A stretch of DNA of 64,000 nt from Dechloromonas denitrificans (GCF_020510685.1 NZ_CP075185.1:2418001-2482000); one strand, 5' to 3'. Numbered from the stretch's first letter, positions 15,679 to 24,770 are shown. Numbers and translations are program-made. The notes: generated by a model from the sequence alone, not told the origin.

Positions 15679-15713
15679 ATTGATGCTTCGTGATATGACT
15701 TGAAACGCTTAGA

Positions 15714-15732
15714 TGGTGCCCGGGACGGGAAT
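15714..15732. repeat. Attachment site within tRNA-Leu 3' end
   Basis: The 19 bases TGGTGCCCGGGACGGGAAT form the complement of the tRNA-Leu 3' end including CCA. Thirteen of them recur exactly at 2362-2374. The intact tRNA is kept on this side, as is usual. Confidence 0.8.
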
Positions 15733-15799
15733 CGAACCCGTACAGCCATAAGCCGAGAGATTTTAAGTCTCTTGTGTCTACCAATTTCACCACCCGGGC
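15714..15799 (-). tRNA. tRNA-Leu(UAA)
   Basis: An 86-base tRNA with 7-bp acceptor stem GCCCGGG/CCCGGGC, anticodon TAA in a 7-base loop, long variable arm typical of Leu, T-loop GTTCGATT and encoded CCA. It has its own -10 (15809-15814) and a terminator upstream that separates it from the other tRNAs. It is the integration target of the adjacent element. Confidence 0.95.
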
Positions 15800-15808
15800 G
15801 GATTGTTG

Positions 15809-15814
15809 ATTATA
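15809..15814 (-). promoter_or_regulatory. -10 element TATAAT of tRNA-Leu
   Basis: A consensus TATAAT ends ten bases before the mature tRNA-Leu 5' end. No good -35 is visible 17 bp upstream, where the preceding terminator's T-run lies. Confidence 0.5.
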
Positions 15815-15830
15815 TCGGTGTCCCGATACG

Positions 15831-15860
15831 AAAAAGGGAAAGCGCTCAGCGCTTTCCCTT
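15831..15860 (-). terminator. Terminator of the Gly-Cys-Gly tRNA unit
   Basis: A 12-bp perfect stem, AAGGGAAAGCGC/GCGCTTTCCCTT, with a 3-base loop followed by TTTTT on the minus strand. It closes the three-tRNA transcript before tRNA-Leu. Confidence 0.85.
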
Positions 15861-15867
15861 CGTATAT

Positions 15868-15943
15868 TGGAGCGGCAGAAGAGTCTCGAACTCTCGACCT
15901 CAACCTTGGCAAGGTTGCGCTCTACCAACTGAGCTACTGCCGC
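15868..15943 (-). tRNA. tRNA-Gly(GCC), second copy
   Basis: A 76-base tRNA with acceptor GCGGCAG/CTGCCGC, anticodon GCC and encoded CCA. It is identical over its whole length to the copy at 16082-16157 and lies 7 bases after tRNA-Cys. Confidence 0.95.
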
Positions 15944-15950
15944 AAATTCT

Positions 15951-16024
15951 TGGAGGCGCGAGCCGGAGTCGAACCGACCTACACGGATTTGCAATCCGGT
16001 GCATAACCGCTTTGCTATCGCGCC
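15951..16024 (-). tRNA. tRNA-Cys(GCA)
   Basis: A 74-base tRNA with acceptor GGCGCGA, anticodon GCA and encoded CCA. It lies between the two identical tRNA-Gly genes. Confidence 0.95.
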
Positions 16025-16081
16025 GTGCCTACAAATTATGCGATACAACCAGAAAGAAGACTACGTTTCTTTCAGAAAAAC

Positions 16082-16157
16082 TGGAGCGGCAGAAGAGTCT
16101 CGAACTCTCGACCTCAACCTTGGCAAGGTTGCGCTCTACCAACTGAGCTACTGCCGC
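16082..16157 (-). tRNA. tRNA-Gly(GCC), first copy
   Basis: A 76-base tRNA, anticodon GCC, encoded CCA. First in the cluster, 17 bases after a consensus -10. Identical to the copy at 15868-15943, implying a local duplication. Confidence 0.95.
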
Positions 16158-16173
16158 GTCAAACAGAGCGCGC

Positions 16174-16201
16174 ATTATAGACGCCCCAACGGGTTTGTCA
16201 A
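16174..16201 (-). promoter_or_regulatory. Sigma-70 promoter of the tRNA Gly-Cys-Gly cluster
   Basis: On the minus strand TTGACA (16201-16196), 16 bp, TATAAT (16179-16174): both hexamers are perfect consensus. Transcription would start about ten bases before tRNA-Gly. Confidence 0.88.
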
Positions 16202-16207
16202 CATCAA

Positions 16208-16789
16208 CTACGCTTTTTCCGCGCTACGCTTGACGATTTCCGGCCACGCCATGCGCAGATAGTATCCCATCGACCACAGCGTCAGCAGCGCGGCAACCCA
16301 GATCAGCACATTGCCGATCAAGCGTATATCGAGGCCGAACAGCGGCGCGTAATAAAGGAGCAGCGGGATGGCGACCATCTGGGCAGCCGTCTTGACTTTG
16401 CCGAGCATGGATACGGCGACGCTCTTGGCCGCGCCAATCTTGGCCATCCATTCGCGCAGCGCCGAGATGGTGATCTCCCGGCCGATGATGATCGACGCGA
16501 CAATGGCATCGGCCCGCCCCAATTGAACCAGGATAATCAGCGCGGCAGCCACCATCAACTTGTCGGCAACCGGGTCGAGAAAGGCCCCAAAGGCCGAGGT
16601 CTGGTCGAGTTTTCGCGCCAGATAGCCATCAGCCCAGTCGGTAAATGCCGCCGCGACAAATATTAGAGTGGCCGCCAGATCGCGTTCGTGCGGCGTTGCC
16701 CAGCCCGCCGGCAGGAAATAGACCGTGATCAGTAGCGGGATCGCCACGATACGAAGCCAGGTCAGCAGGATGGGGAGGTTGAAAGGCAT
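16208..16789 (-). CDS. pgsA: CDP-diacylglycerol-glycerol-3-phosphate phosphatidyltransferase
   Basis: A 193-residue inner-membrane enzyme making phosphatidylglycerophosphate, the first committed step to phosphatidylglycerol and cardiolipin. The CDP-alcohol phosphotransferase signature is complete at about residues 54-80: DGYLAR, then SAFGAFLDPVADK, holding the metal-binding aspartates. Four to five hydrophobic helices are visible. It follows uvrC by three bases, an order conserved in many proteobacteria, and is followed by the tRNA cluster with its own promoter. Confidence 0.95.
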   Translation of the reverse strand: MPFNLPILLTWLRIVAIPLLITVYFLPAGWATPHERDLAATLIFVAAAFTDWADGYLARKLDQTSAFGAFLDPVADKLMVAAALIILVQLGRADAIVASIIIGREITISALREWMAKIGAAKSVAVSMLGKVKTAAQMVAIPLLLYYAPLFGLDIRLIGNVLIWVAALLTLWSMGYYLRMAWPEIVKRSAEKA

Positions 16790-16792
16790 GCG

Positions 16793-18604
16793 TCAGTGTA
16801 ATGCAGAATAAATTTTGTCGGCCATTTCCCGACTGATGCCGGGGACTTCAGCCAGCTGTTCGGGGCTGGCCGCAAGAACGCCAGGCAGACCGCCAAAACG
16901 GGAAACCAGCGCCTTTCGTCTCGCCGGGCCAACACCAGGCAGACTGTCGAGCGTAGACGTTTTCCTCGCCTTGCCCCGCCGGGCACGATGGCCGGTGATG
17001 GCGAAACGGTGAGCTTCGTCGCGGATTTCCTGAATCAGGTGCAGTGCCGGATGTTCCGGCGGCAATTGTAGCGGCTCGCGCCCGTTCGCGAAAATCAGCG
17101 TTTCAAGGCCAGGCTTTCGCTCTTCCCCCTTGGCGACGCCAAGCATCGGCAGGTGCGCCAGACCGAGGTCGGCCAATGCGCTATAGGCTGAACTTACCTG
17201 GCCTTTGCCACCGTCAATCAGGATCAGATCGGGTGCCACGCCTTCCCCGGCCGCGATGCTGCCATAACGCCGGGTTACCGCCTGGCGCATCGCCGCATAG
17301 TCGTCGCCGCCCTGAATGTCCTTGATGTTGAAACGGCGGTAATCGGACTTTTTCATGCCGTTGCCGTGATAAACCACGCAGGAGGCAACGGTGGCCTCGC
17401 CCATGGTATGACTGATATCGAAACATTCGATGCGGGAAATCGCCTCGGGAAACTGCAGCGCTTCCTGCAGGGCGGCGAGTCGTTGCTCTTGCTGGGCGGT
17501 TGCCTGATTGCGGGCGAATATCGCCAATCGAGCATTTTGCAGGGCCATGTCCACCCAGGCCTTATGGACAACTGAGCGTGCTTCCTGAATCGGCACCGGG
17601 CGCCCGGCGATCTCCGCCAGCATCGCTTCGCTTTCCACGCGCTCATCTTCAACCGGAAGCGGACAGACGAGAACCCGCGCCGGCGCCGGATGGGCGGCAT
17701 AGTGTTGATGAATGAATGCCGCTACTGCGTCGGCGAGCGAAGATTCACCGGCATTGCTCGGGAATAACGGACGGTCGCCGAGATGCCGACCGCCGCGAAC
17801 CATCGCCAGATTGACGCAGAGCTGCCCGGCATCCTTGAGCGCCGCAATGATATCGACGTCCTCACCCTTGCTGCTGGAAACAAATTGCTTTTCCTGGATC
17901 TGATGCAGCGACTGGATCTGGTCGCGATAAATCGCCGCCTGCTCGAAGGCCAGACGGGCGGAAGCTTCCTCCATCGAGCGGGTCAGTCGCTTGGTGACTT
18001 CCTGCTGCTTGCCGAGCAGGAACATCGAGGCCAACTGAACGTCGGCGGCATAGTCTTCCGCTCCAATGTGAGCAACACACGGCCCGCTGCAGCGTTTGAT
18101 CTGATAGAGCAGGCAGGGCCGCGAGCGATTGGCGAAAACCGTGTCTTCGCAAGTGCGCAGACGGAACATCTTCTGAAGCAGGTGGATACTGTCCCGCACA
18201 GCCCAGGACGAGGGATAGGGGCCAAAATACTCGGCCTTGCGGTCCGGGTTTCCACGAAAGAATCCGAGCCGGGGAAACTCGCTTTTGCTGAGGACGATGT
18301 AGGGGTAGGACTTGTCGTCGCGAAAGAGAATGTTGTAGCGCGGCGATAGCGACTTGATCAGATTGTTTTCGAGTAATAGCGCCTCCGCCTCGGTGCGGGT
18401 CGAGGTAGTTTCAATGGTGGCGATCTGGCTGACCATGTGCGCAATGCGCGGACTGGAGACATTTTCGCGGAAATAGGACGCAACCCGCTTCTTCAGATTC
18501 TTGGCCTTGCCGACATAGAGGACGGCACCTCCGACATCGAGCATCCGGTAAACACCGGGCAACTCGGTCAGCGAGGCCAGGAAAGCCTTGGCATCGAAAC
18601 TCAT
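16793..18604 (-). CDS. uvrC: Excinuclease ABC subunit C
   Basis: A 603-residue nuclease of nucleotide excision repair that makes both incisions around DNA lesions marked by UvrAB. GIY-YIG domain at about 13-90 (GVYRMLDVGGAVLYVGKAKN) for the 3' cut; UVR domain near 205-240 that binds UvrB; RNase H-like C-domain from about 375 with FDISHTMGEATVA; and a tail with two helix-hairpin-helix motifs (SLPGVGPARRKAL, EVPGISREMADKI). Full length. It lies just upstream of pgsA; uvrB lies elsewhere in the window (47385-49457). Confidence 0.97.
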   Translation of the reverse strand: MSFDAKAFLASLTELPGVYRMLDVGGAVLYVGKAKNLKKRVASYFRENVSSPRIAHMVSQIATIETTSTRTEAEALLLENNLIKSLSPRYNILFRDDKSYPYIVLSKSEFPRLGFFRGNPDRKAEYFGPYPSSWAVRDSIHLLQKMFRLRTCEDTVFANRSRPCLLYQIKRCSGPCVAHIGAEDYAADVQLASMFLLGKQQEVTKRLTRSMEEASARLAFEQAAIYRDQIQSLHQIQEKQFVSSSKGEDVDIIAALKDAGQLCVNLAMVRGGRHLGDRPLFPSNAGESSLADAVAAFIHQHYAAHPAPARVLVCPLPVEDERVESEAMLAEIAGRPVPIQEARSVVHKAWVDMALQNARLAIFARNQATAQQEQRLAALQEALQFPEAISRIECFDISHTMGEATVASCVVYHGNGMKKSDYRRFNIKDIQGGDDYAAMRQAVTRRYGSIAAGEGVAPDLILIDGGKGQVSSAYSALADLGLAHLPMLGVAKGEERKPGLETLIFANGREPLQLPPEHPALHLIQEIRDEAHRFAITGHRARRGKARKTSTLDSLPGVGPARRKALVSRFGGLPGVLAASPEQLAEVPGISREMADKIYSALH

Positions 18605-18616
18605 ACGCTCAGCAAC

Positions 18617-19264
18617 TTACCCGAGGTGCGCTTTGACGCCGGCGAAAACAGCCTCGAAGCTCTCCCGCGACAAGCGCCCGGTCCGCCAGTTATAGCCGCT
18701 ACAGTGATAACTATCGACGAGTAACCGGCCATCCGGTAGCGAATGCGTGACATTGTGGCCGAAGACAAAATCCTTGACCTTCAAACCATAGCTCCAGAGC
18801 AGCGCCTGATGTGCGACAGCCCCCAGGGCGACAATTACTTTCAGACGCGGCATGGCCGCCAACTCGGCCTTGAGATGCCCATTGCACTGGCGAATTTCGG
18901 CCGTTGTCGGTTTATTGGCCGGCGGCAGGCAGCGAACGGCGTTGGTGATGCGGCAATTACTCAATTGCATGAGGGGATTTGCCCATTTATCCAGCCCCAA
19001 CGGTTCGGCGGCGCTGGCAAAGCCAAAGCGATACAGCGCGGGATAAAGCAACTCACCGGCGACGTCGCCAGTGAACGGCCGGCCGGTGCGATTCGCACCT
19101 TTCTCACCGGGACCAAGGCCGACGACGAGCAGTTCGGAGTCGAGCGGACCGAAGGCGGGAACAGGCAAGGCGTGCCAGTCCGGGTCGCGCTGGCGAATGG
19201 TCGCCAGGTGTTCGGCCAGGCGCGGGCAAGTGGTGCAGTCTTGGGGGTCGTTAAATGCAGGCAT
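18617..19264 (-). CDS. Uracil-DNA glycosylase, family 5-like (UDGb)
   Basis: A 215-residue base-excision repair enzyme that removes uracil or other deaminated bases. Iron-sulfur cysteines are suggested by DCTTCPRL near residue 10 plus C112 and C188. The motif GLGPGEKGANRTGRPFTGD at about 49-67 and SYHCSGYNWRTGRLS near 185-199 fit family 5 UDGb rather than family 4. ATG 19264 is chosen because the family begins close to the first Cys pair; the longer frame runs through earP. Only 15-24 bases separate it from the divergent earP start. Confidence 0.82.
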   Translation of the reverse strand: MPAFNDPQDCTTCPRLAEHLATIRQRDPDWHALPVPAFGPLDSELLVVGLGPGEKGANRTGRPFTGDVAGELLYPALYRFGFASAAEPLGLDKWANPLMQLSNCRITNAVRCLPPANKPTTAEIRQCNGHLKAELAAMPRLKVIVALGAVAHQALLWSYGLKVKDFVFGHNVTHSLPDGRLLVDSYHCSGYNWRTGRLSRESFEAVFAGVKAHLG

Positions 19265-19279
19265 GGCGGCGATGTTAGC

Positions 19280-20371
19280 ATGTCGCCCATGCAGCTTCAT
19301 TGGGACATCTTCTGCCGCGTTATCGACAACTACGGCGACATCGGCGTGTGCTGGCGACTCGCCCGGCAGTTGGCGAACGAGCACGGCAAACATGTTCGTT
19401 TGTGGCTCGACGACCTGAACAGCCTGCAGCCCCTGTGCCCAGCCATCGACCCAGCACGGGCTCGGCAGTCTTGCTCGGCTGTCGAAATCATCCATTGGAC
19501 CGAAAACCCTCGGATAGACCGCGTTGGCGAGGTCGCTATCGAAGCTTTTGCCTGCGAGTTGCCGGTCGCCTACCTGGAAGCGATGGCCCGGACCACGCCA
19601 ACACCCTGCTGGATCAATCTCGAATACCTGACCGCGGAAGCCTGGGCGGAAAGTTGCCATGGCATGGCATCGCCCCACCCTTCGCTACCGCTGACCAAAT
19701 ATTTCTACTTTCCAGGATTTTCGACGACGACGGGCGGCCTGTTGCGCGAACAAGGACTGTTTGCCGAGCGCGACGAAACAATCGCCCAGGCCACCGGCCA
19801 TCATGGGCTGGATATCAGTCTGTTCAGCTATGACACGGCCCCGATTTCCGCACTTATCGAAACGCTCGCCGAATCCTCTATCGAAACTCGCCTTCATGTG
19901 GCGCCCGGCAAGCCGTTGGCAGCCGTCGCGGCACACTTTGGCAGCAACGGACCGTGGCAGCACGGGCGCCTGCGTGTCCAGCCTTTTGCCTTTCTGCCGC
20001 AAGACGACTACGACCGGCTGCTTTGGCGGTGCGACATCAATTTCGTCCGGGGCGAGGATTCGTTCGTCCGGGCGCAATGGGCCGGCAAGCCTTTTGTCTG
20101 GCAAATCTATCGGCAAGAGGAAGACGCTCACCTGATCAAGCTTGAAGCTTTTCTCGACCGTTACACCGCCGGGTTGAGCGCGGTCGGCGCAACGGCTGTG
20201 AGTCAGCTTTTTCGGGTATGGAATTCAACCGGCGACTTGCGCCAGGCCTGGGCCGACTTCATCGCCATCCGCTCGGAACTCGATCGACACAACCATCGCT
20301 GGGCGAATCAACTGGCGAAAAACGAGAATCTTGCCGAGACTCTCGTCAAGTTCTGCGCCGCCAAGGTATAA
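19280..20371 (+). CDS. earP: EF-P arginine rhamnosyltransferase
   Basis: A 363-residue GT-B glycosyltransferase that uses dTDP-rhamnose to modify Arg32 of elongation factor P, needed for efficient translation of polyproline stretches. Diagnostic N-terminus [20 protein letters not shown], and [20 protein letters not shown] in the C-terminal nucleotide-sugar domain. It is followed 37 bases later by efp, and that EF-P has arginine at position 32. ATG 19280 and ATG 19289 are both possible; neither has a clear Shine-Dalgarno. Confidence 0.93.
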   Translation: MSPMQLHWDIFCRVIDNYGDIGVCWRLARQLANEHGKHVRLWLDDLNSLQPLCPAIDPARARQSCSAVEIIHWTENPRIDRVGEVAIEAFACELPVAYLEAMARTTPTPCWINLEYLTAEAWAESCHGMASPHPSLPLTKYFYFPGFSTTTGGLLREQGLFAERDETIAQATGHHGLDISLFSYDTAPISALIETLAESSIETRLHVAPGKPLAAVAAHFGSNGPWQHGRLRVQPFAFLPQDDYDRLLWRCDINFVRGEDSFVRAQWAGKPFVWQIYRQEEDAHLIKLEAFLDRYTAGLSAVGATAVSQLFRVWNSTGDLRQAWADFIAIRSELDRHNHRWANQLAKNENLAETLVKFCAAKV

Positions 20372-20408
20372 TCCGCCGCTTTATTTTTCAGCTTTTTGGG
20401 AATCCCGA

Positions 20409-20966
20409 ATGAAGACCGCACAGGAACTACGCTCTGGCAACGTAATTATGGTTGGTGCCGACCCGCTCGTCGTCCAGAAGACCGAATACAACAAGTCCGG
20501 CCGCAACTCTGCTGTGGTCAAGATGAAGCTCAAGAATCTGCTGTCCGGCGCCGCTTCCGAAGCCGTCTACAAGGCTGACGACAAGTTCGAAGTGGTTCAG
20601 CTCGACAAGAAGGAAGTGACTTATTCCTACTTCGCCGACCCGATGTATGTATTCATGGACGGCGAATACAACCAGTTTGAAGTCGAGGCCGAGAACATGG
20701 TCGACGCGCTCAAATATCTGGAAGACGGCCTGGCTTGCGAAGTCGTTTTTTACAACGGCAAGGCAATCTCCGTTGAACTGCCGAACAGCGTGGTCCGCGA
20801 AGTGATCTACACCGAACCTGCTGTCAAGGGCGACACGTCCGGCAAGGTTCTGAAGCCTGCCAAGCTGTCCTCCGGCTTTGAGCTGCCGGTGCCGGCTTTC
20901 GTCAATATCGGCGACAAGATCGAAATCGACACTCGCACCGACGAATACAAGAATCGCGTCAAGTAA
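20409..20966 (+). CDS. efp: Elongation factor P
   Basis: A 185-residue three-domain translation factor that binds ribosomes stalled at consecutive prolines and speeds peptide bond formation. The loop [11 protein letters not shown] places Arg at position 32, the residue rhamnosylated by EarP, instead of the lysine used in E. coli. The KOW-like N-domain and two OB domains are complete. ATG 20409 fits the family; the frame stays open upstream into earP. Likely one operon with earP, ending at the terminator 20988-21013. Confidence 0.97.
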   Translation: MKTAQELRSGNVIMVGADPLVVQKTEYNKSGRNSAVVKMKLKNLLSGAASEAVYKADDKFEVVQLDKKEVTYSYFADPMYVFMDGEYNQFEVEAENMVDALKYLEDGLACEVVFYNGKAISVELPNSVVREVIYTEPAVKGDTSGKVLKPAKLSSGFELPVPAFVNIGDKIEIDTRTDEYKNRVK

Positions 20967-20987
20967 TCACGAGATTCACGGTACGCC

Positions 20988-21013
20988 AATCGGGCAGCTT
21001 CGGCTGCCCGATT
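20988..21013. terminator. Bidirectional terminator between efp and nagZ
   Basis: AATCGGGCAGC-TTCG-GCTGCCCGATT: an 11-bp perfect stem with a stable TTCG tetraloop between two convergent genes. Confidence 0.85.
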
Positions 21014-21018
21014 TCATT

Positions 21019-22038
21019 TCAGGCCATCAATCGGGCAATGTTTTCCCGGGCAGCCTGATAGCGCGAATCGACCTGTAGCGCCGCCCAATCCTTGGCCGGC
21101 AAGCCGGGCAACAAGGCTTCAACGCGCTTGCCGCGCAGTGGATCGACTTCCGGATGCCAGTCGGCGAGTACCTCACCCACGGCAGCAGGTGAATTACAAA
21201 CCAGCAACATGTCGCAACCGGCGCGATAGGCGGTATCGACCCGGCTCAGCATGTCGCCCACGACACCGGCCCCGGCCATTGAGAGATCGTCGGTAAAAAC
21301 CACCCCATTAAACTTAATGTTATTTCTCAAATAATCGATCCATTTATTTGAAAATACAGCAGTATTGCAATCCATACATTCATAAATCACATGCGCCGCC
21401 ATGACCGCATCCAGGGCCAGCTCGCGGTACGGCAGCAGGTCCTCCTGCATGGCTTCCAGGCTGCGCCCATCGACCGGCAACTCGACGTGCGAATCCGGGA
21501 TGACATAGCCATGACCGGGAAAATGCTTTCCACAGGAAGCCATGCCGCCATCGCGCAAACCGGCCGACAGGGCATTGGCCAGCGCCACTACTGCTTCGGG
21601 TTGCCGATGAAAAGCCCGGTCGCCGATGACCCGCGATGGACCATAGTCGAGATCGAGAACCGGGGTAAAGGAATAATCGACACCCCGTGAGCGCAATTCG
21701 GCGGCCAAGACGAAGCCGACCTGACGGGCGGCTTCGAGCCCTGCTTCCGGCCGCTCATCCCATAACCGCCCCAAGACAGCCATCGGCGGCAAGCGGGTAA
21801 AACCGTCGCGGAAACGCTGCACCCTGCCCCCTTCGTGATCGACGGCAATCAGCAGGGCCGGCCTACGCAGGGCATGAATTTCCCGGGTCAGAGCGGCGAG
21901 CTGTTCCGGGGTGGTGTAATTGCGACTGAACAGAATGATGCCGCCAACCAACTGATGACGAAGGCGGTCGCGATCGACTTCGGTGAGCTGCGTGCCGGCG
22001 ATGTCAATCATCAGCGGGCCGAGAGCTTGGTAAATCAT
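21019..22038 (-). CDS. nagZ: Beta-N-acetylhexosaminidase NagZ
   Basis: A 339-residue cytoplasmic family 3 glycosidase that removes N-acetylglucosamine from anhydro-muropeptides in peptidoglycan recycling. GGIILFSRNY, DHEGGRVQR, KHFPGHG (general acid/base loop) and FTDDLSM (nucleophile Asp) are all present. ATG 22038 overlaps the acpS stop by four bases. Last gene of the lepA operon. Confidence 0.95.
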   Translation of the reverse strand: MIYQALGPLMIDIAGTQLTEVDRDRLRHQLVGGIILFSRNYTTPEQLAALTREIHALRRPALLIAVDHEGGRVQRFRDGFTRLPPMAVLGRLWDERPEAGLEAARQVGFVLAAELRSRGVDYSFTPVLDLDYGPSRVIGDRAFHRQPEAVVALANALSAGLRDGGMASCGKHFPGHGYVIPDSHVELPVDGRSLEAMQEDLLPYRELALDAVMAAHVIYECMDCNTAVFSNKWIDYLRNNIKFNGVVFTDDLSMAGAGVVGDMLSRVDTAYRAGCDMLLVCNSPAAVGEVLADWHPEVDPLRGKRVEALLPGLPAKDWAALQVDSRYQAARENIARLMA

Positions 22039-22412
22039 GCGTGTTCCAGAATGACGTAGGCGATGGCGTAATCAGCTTCATCGCTCAAGGAAAGATGGGC
22101 TTTGAGGCCCCGGTTTTCGATCAACTCAGCCAGTTCGCCACAGAAAACCAGGGTCGGCTTGCCCAGCTCATCGTGATTGACGGCAATGGCCGACAACACA
22201 GCAGGCGGCCGTACGCCGGTGCCGAGTGCCTTGCTGAAGGCTTCCTTGGCAGCAAAACGTTTGGCAAGAAAACGCCCCTTGCTGGCAGCCTTGGCAAACT
22301 CCTCAATTTCCTGGGGTGCCAACAACCTGCTGAGCGCCCGGTCGCCATGGCGTTCCCACATTTGCTGCAGGCGTTCGACCGCGACGATATCGGTGCCGAT
22401 ACCGTAGATCAT
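22035..22412 (-). CDS. acpS: Holo-[acyl-carrier-protein] synthase
   Basis: A 125-residue enzyme that transfers 4'-phosphopantetheine from CoA to apo-Acp[16 protein letters not shown] has the first metal-binding Asp, and [19 protein letters not shown] the second signature. It overlaps pdxJ upstream and nagZ downstream by four bases each. Its target acpP is encoded at 34663-34899. Confidence 0.96.
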   Translation of the reverse strand: MIYGIGTDIVAVERLQQMWERHGDRALSRLLAPQEIEEFAKAASKGRFLAKRFAAKEAFSKALGTGVRPPAVLSAIAVNHDELGKPTLVFCGELAELIENRGLKAHLSLSDEADYAIAYVILEHA

Positions 22413-23164
22413 TCGCTGCGCTCGGCCGCTTCACGCATCAATTGCTTCATTTCGCGAACAGCTTCGCGCAAGCCGACGAAAATCGATCGGCTGACAATGG
22501 CGTGACCGATGTGCAACTCTCGAATTCCCACCAAACGGGCCATCGGCTGCACGTTGTAATAATTGAGCGCATGCCCGGCATTGAAGCGCATGCCGAGTTC
22601 GCGGATGCGCTGGCCGGCCAGACGGATCTTCGCCAGTTCGGCGATCACCGCCGGGGCTTCGGCATCGCGGCCACGGGCATGAAAGGCGTGTGCGTAGGGT
22701 CCGGTATGGATTTCACAGACGCTGGCACCGATACGGGCCGCCGCTTCAATTTGCGGCAGTTCGGCATCGATGAAGACGCTGGTAACGATACCGGCACCGG
22801 CCAAGCGGGCGATGACATCCTTCAGGCGTCCTTCCTGGGACAGAACGTCAAGTCCACCTTCCGTCGTCACTTCATGCCGTCCTTCCGGCACCAGCATTGC
22901 CATTTCCGGCTTCAGCCCACAGGCGATGCCGACCATTTCGTCAGTTGCCGCCATTTCCAGATTAAGTTTGACCTGAGTCAGTTCGCGCAAACGCCGCACG
23001 TCGGCATCCTGGATGTGGCGGCGATCTTCGCGCAGATGCACGGTAATCCCGTCAGCCCCGCCGAGATGGGCCTCAACAGCCCCCCAGACCGGATCCGGTT
23101 CATAGGTACGGCGGGCCTGACGCAGCGTGGCGATGTGGTCGATATTGACGCCAAGTTCGATCAT
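22409..23164 (-). CDS. pdxJ: Pyridoxine 5'-phosphate synthase
   Basis: A 251-residue TIM-barrel enzyme that joins 1-deoxyxylulose 5-phosphate with 3-amino-2-oxopropyl phosphate in vitamin B6 synthesis. [17 protein letters not shown] and [13 protein letters not shown] are family signatures; the C-terminal [13 protein letters not shown] phosphate-binding segment is intact. Part of the recO-pdxJ-acpS overlap chain. Confidence 0.96.
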   Translation of the reverse strand: MIELGVNIDHIATLRQARRTYEPDPVWGAVEAHLGGADGITVHLREDRRHIQDADVRRLRELTQVKLNLEMAATDEMVGIACGLKPEMAMLVPEGRHEVTTEGGLDVLSQEGRLKDVIARLAGAGIVTSVFIDAELPQIEAAARIGASVCEIHTGPYAHAFHARGRDAEAPAVIAELAKIRLAGQRIRELGMRFNAGHALNYYNVQPMARLVGIRELHIGHAIVSRSIFVGLREAVREMKQLMREAAERSE

Positions 23165-23889
23165 AGCTCTTGCAACTCCTTGAATATTTTACGGGTTTCC
23201 AATTCCTTGCCAGCCAGATAATAAGCCATCAAGGTCCGCATCAACTGCTTGGCTTCCAAACGGGAACGCGAGTCGGAAAAATCTTCAGCCTCAAGGTCGA
23301 GCAGTGTCGTACCCCTGACGACTTGCGCCGCCGCGTCGGCATGCTCGACACGCACCGGCCCCTGCTCCATGCGGTAGGTGTAATACGCCGCCGGAATGAT
23401 CGCCTCACCGGCGCTGTCATGGCTCAGTGTCAGGCCATAACCAAGCTCCTGTAGCAGCGCTTTCTCAAAGCTGCGCAGATCGGGCTCACGCACCTTGCCA
23501 CTCGGATCGACGGCCAGCCGGGCGAGCATTTCGGCATAACGCACGAAAAGGTGTTCGTGCGCATCCTCGCGCGGCAGCAGGTGCATCAGCAATTCATTGA
23601 GGTAATAGCCGCAGAACAGGGCATCGCCGACCAGCAAGGGTTGGCCGCCCAGCCATTCGGCTTTCATCAGGGTGAGAACTTCCCCTTTGCCGGCCCAGCC
23701 GATCTCGATCGGCTGGAAGGCCATCAGCAAGCCGCGTATCGCCGAACGGGGGCGGCGGGCGCCGCGCGCCAACAAAGCCATGCGCCCGAAATCGCGGGAA
23801 AATACTTCGACAATAAGACTGGTTTCCCGGAACGGGTACGTATGCAAGACGTAGGCCGGCTGGCCATCGACTTTGCTGCGCAGGTTCAT
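23161..23889 (-). CDS. recO: DNA repair protein RecO
   Basis: A 242-residue recombination mediator that loads RecA on SSB-coated single-stranded DNA with RecR. N-terminal OB fold ([20 protein letters not shown]) and helical C-domain. It lacks the zinc-binding cysteines some RecO proteins have. Overlaps era and pdxJ by four bases. Confidence 0.94.
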   Translation of the reverse strand: MNLRSKVDGQPAYVLHTYPFRETSLIVEVFSRDFGRMALLARGARRPRSAIRGLLMAFQPIEIGWAGKGEVLTLMKAEWLGGQPLLVGDALFCGYYLNELLMHLLPREDAHEHLFVRYAEMLARLAVDPSGKVREPDLRSFEKALLQELGYGLTLSHDSAGEAIIPAAYYTYRMEQGPVRVEHADAAAQVVRGTTLLDLEAEDFSDSRSRLEAKQLMRTLMAYYLAGKELETRKIFKELQEL

Positions 23890-24770
23890 TCGTAACCGAG
23901 GCTCTTCAGCAGGCGTTCGTCATCGTTCCAGCCCGATTTGACCTTGACCCAGATCTCGAGATAAACCTTGCCGTCGAACAGGCGCTCCATGTCCTGGCGT
24001 GCTTCGCTGGCGATGCGCTTGAGCGACTCGCCACCTTTGCCGATCACAATGGGCTTGTGGCCTTCGCGGTCGACAACGATTGCCGCGAAAATCCGGCGCA
24101 GATTGCCTTCGATTTCGAATCTTTCGATTTCCACCGTCGTCGCGTAAGGCAATTCATCGCCAAGCAGGCGGAAGACTTTTTCTCGGATGTACTCGGCCGC
24201 AAGAAAACGTTCGCTTTTGTCGGTCAGATCGTCTTCCGGGAACATCAGCCCTTCGTTGGGCAGGTGCTTGCGGGCTTCGGCCAGTAGATCTTCGGTCTGG
24301 CGACCTTTGGTCGCGCTGATCGGGACCACCGCTGCATAATCGTGCTCGGCGGAAACCTGGGCCAGGAAAGGCAACAAGGCGTTGCGTTCCTTGAACTGAT
24401 CGGTCTTGTTGACAACCAGAATCACCGGACGGTCTTTCGGCAACAACCTGACGACCGCCTGATCCTTGGCATCATAACGACCGGCTTCAACAACGAAGAG
24501 CACCAGATCAACATCGCTCAGCGTCTGGGTGACGCCGCGATTCATTGCCCGGTTCAAGGCATTGGAAAACTTGGTCTGAAAACCGGGGGTGTCAACGAAG
24601 ACGAATTGCGCATCCTCCTTGGTCACGATGCCGGTAATCCGGTGGCGAGTCGTTTGCGCCTTGCGCGAAACAATACTGATTTTTTCCCCAACCAGACGGT
24701 TGAGCAGCGTCGACTTGCCAACATTGGGTCGGCCCACGATAGCGATGTAACCGGAACGGATTTTTTTCAT
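23886..24770 (-). CDS. era: GTPase Era
   Basis: A 294-residue essential GTPase for 16S rRNA maturation and 30S assembly. G1 GRPNVGKST near residue 12, G3 DTPG, G4 NKTD, then a KH domain (KPIVIGKGGESLKRIASEAR) near 235-260. It overlaps rnc by four bases, the conserved rnc-era pair. Confidence 0.97.
   Translation of the reverse strand: MKKIRSGYIAIVGRPNVGKSTLLNRLVGEKISIVSRKAQTTRHRITGIVTKEDAQFVFVDTPGFQTKFSNALNRAMNRGVTQTLSDVDLVLFVVEAGRYDAKDQAVVRLLPKDRPVILVVNKTDQFKERNALLPFLAQVSAEHDYAAVVPISATKGRQTEDLLAEARKHLPNEGLMFPEDDLTDKSERFLAAEYIREKVFRLLGDELPYATTVEIERFEIEGNLRRIFAAIVVDREGHKPIVIGKGGESLKRIASEARQDMERLFDGKVYLEIWVKVKSGWNDDERLLKSLGYE

Larger units (their letters stand above)
2362..15720. mobile_element. 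Mosaic prophage or satellite-like element integrated at tRNA-Leu(UAA)
   Basis: About 13.4 kb lies between the direct repeat of the tRNA-Leu 3' end. All genes inside are on the minus strand. From the tRNA inward they are: P4-type integrase, unknown gene, AlpA-like regulator, replication genes, small genes, two large virion-like genes, four small genes, a leader with terminator, an unknown gene, HTH, DUF4224, a second integrase and a cargo gene. No capsid, portal, terminase or lysis gene is recognisable, so it is either a decayed mosaic prophage or a satellite that depends on a helper phage. The flanks are ordinary housekeeping genes. Confidence 0.82.

Noticed and set aside
15868..16157. Repeated 76-base segments as an insertion sequence or CRISPR-like repeat
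   Set aside because: They are two identical, complete tRNA-Gly genes.
18743..19279. Plus-strand extension upstream of earP
   Set aside because: It is antisense to the uracil-DNA glycosylase and has no family similarity; EarP begins at WDIFC.
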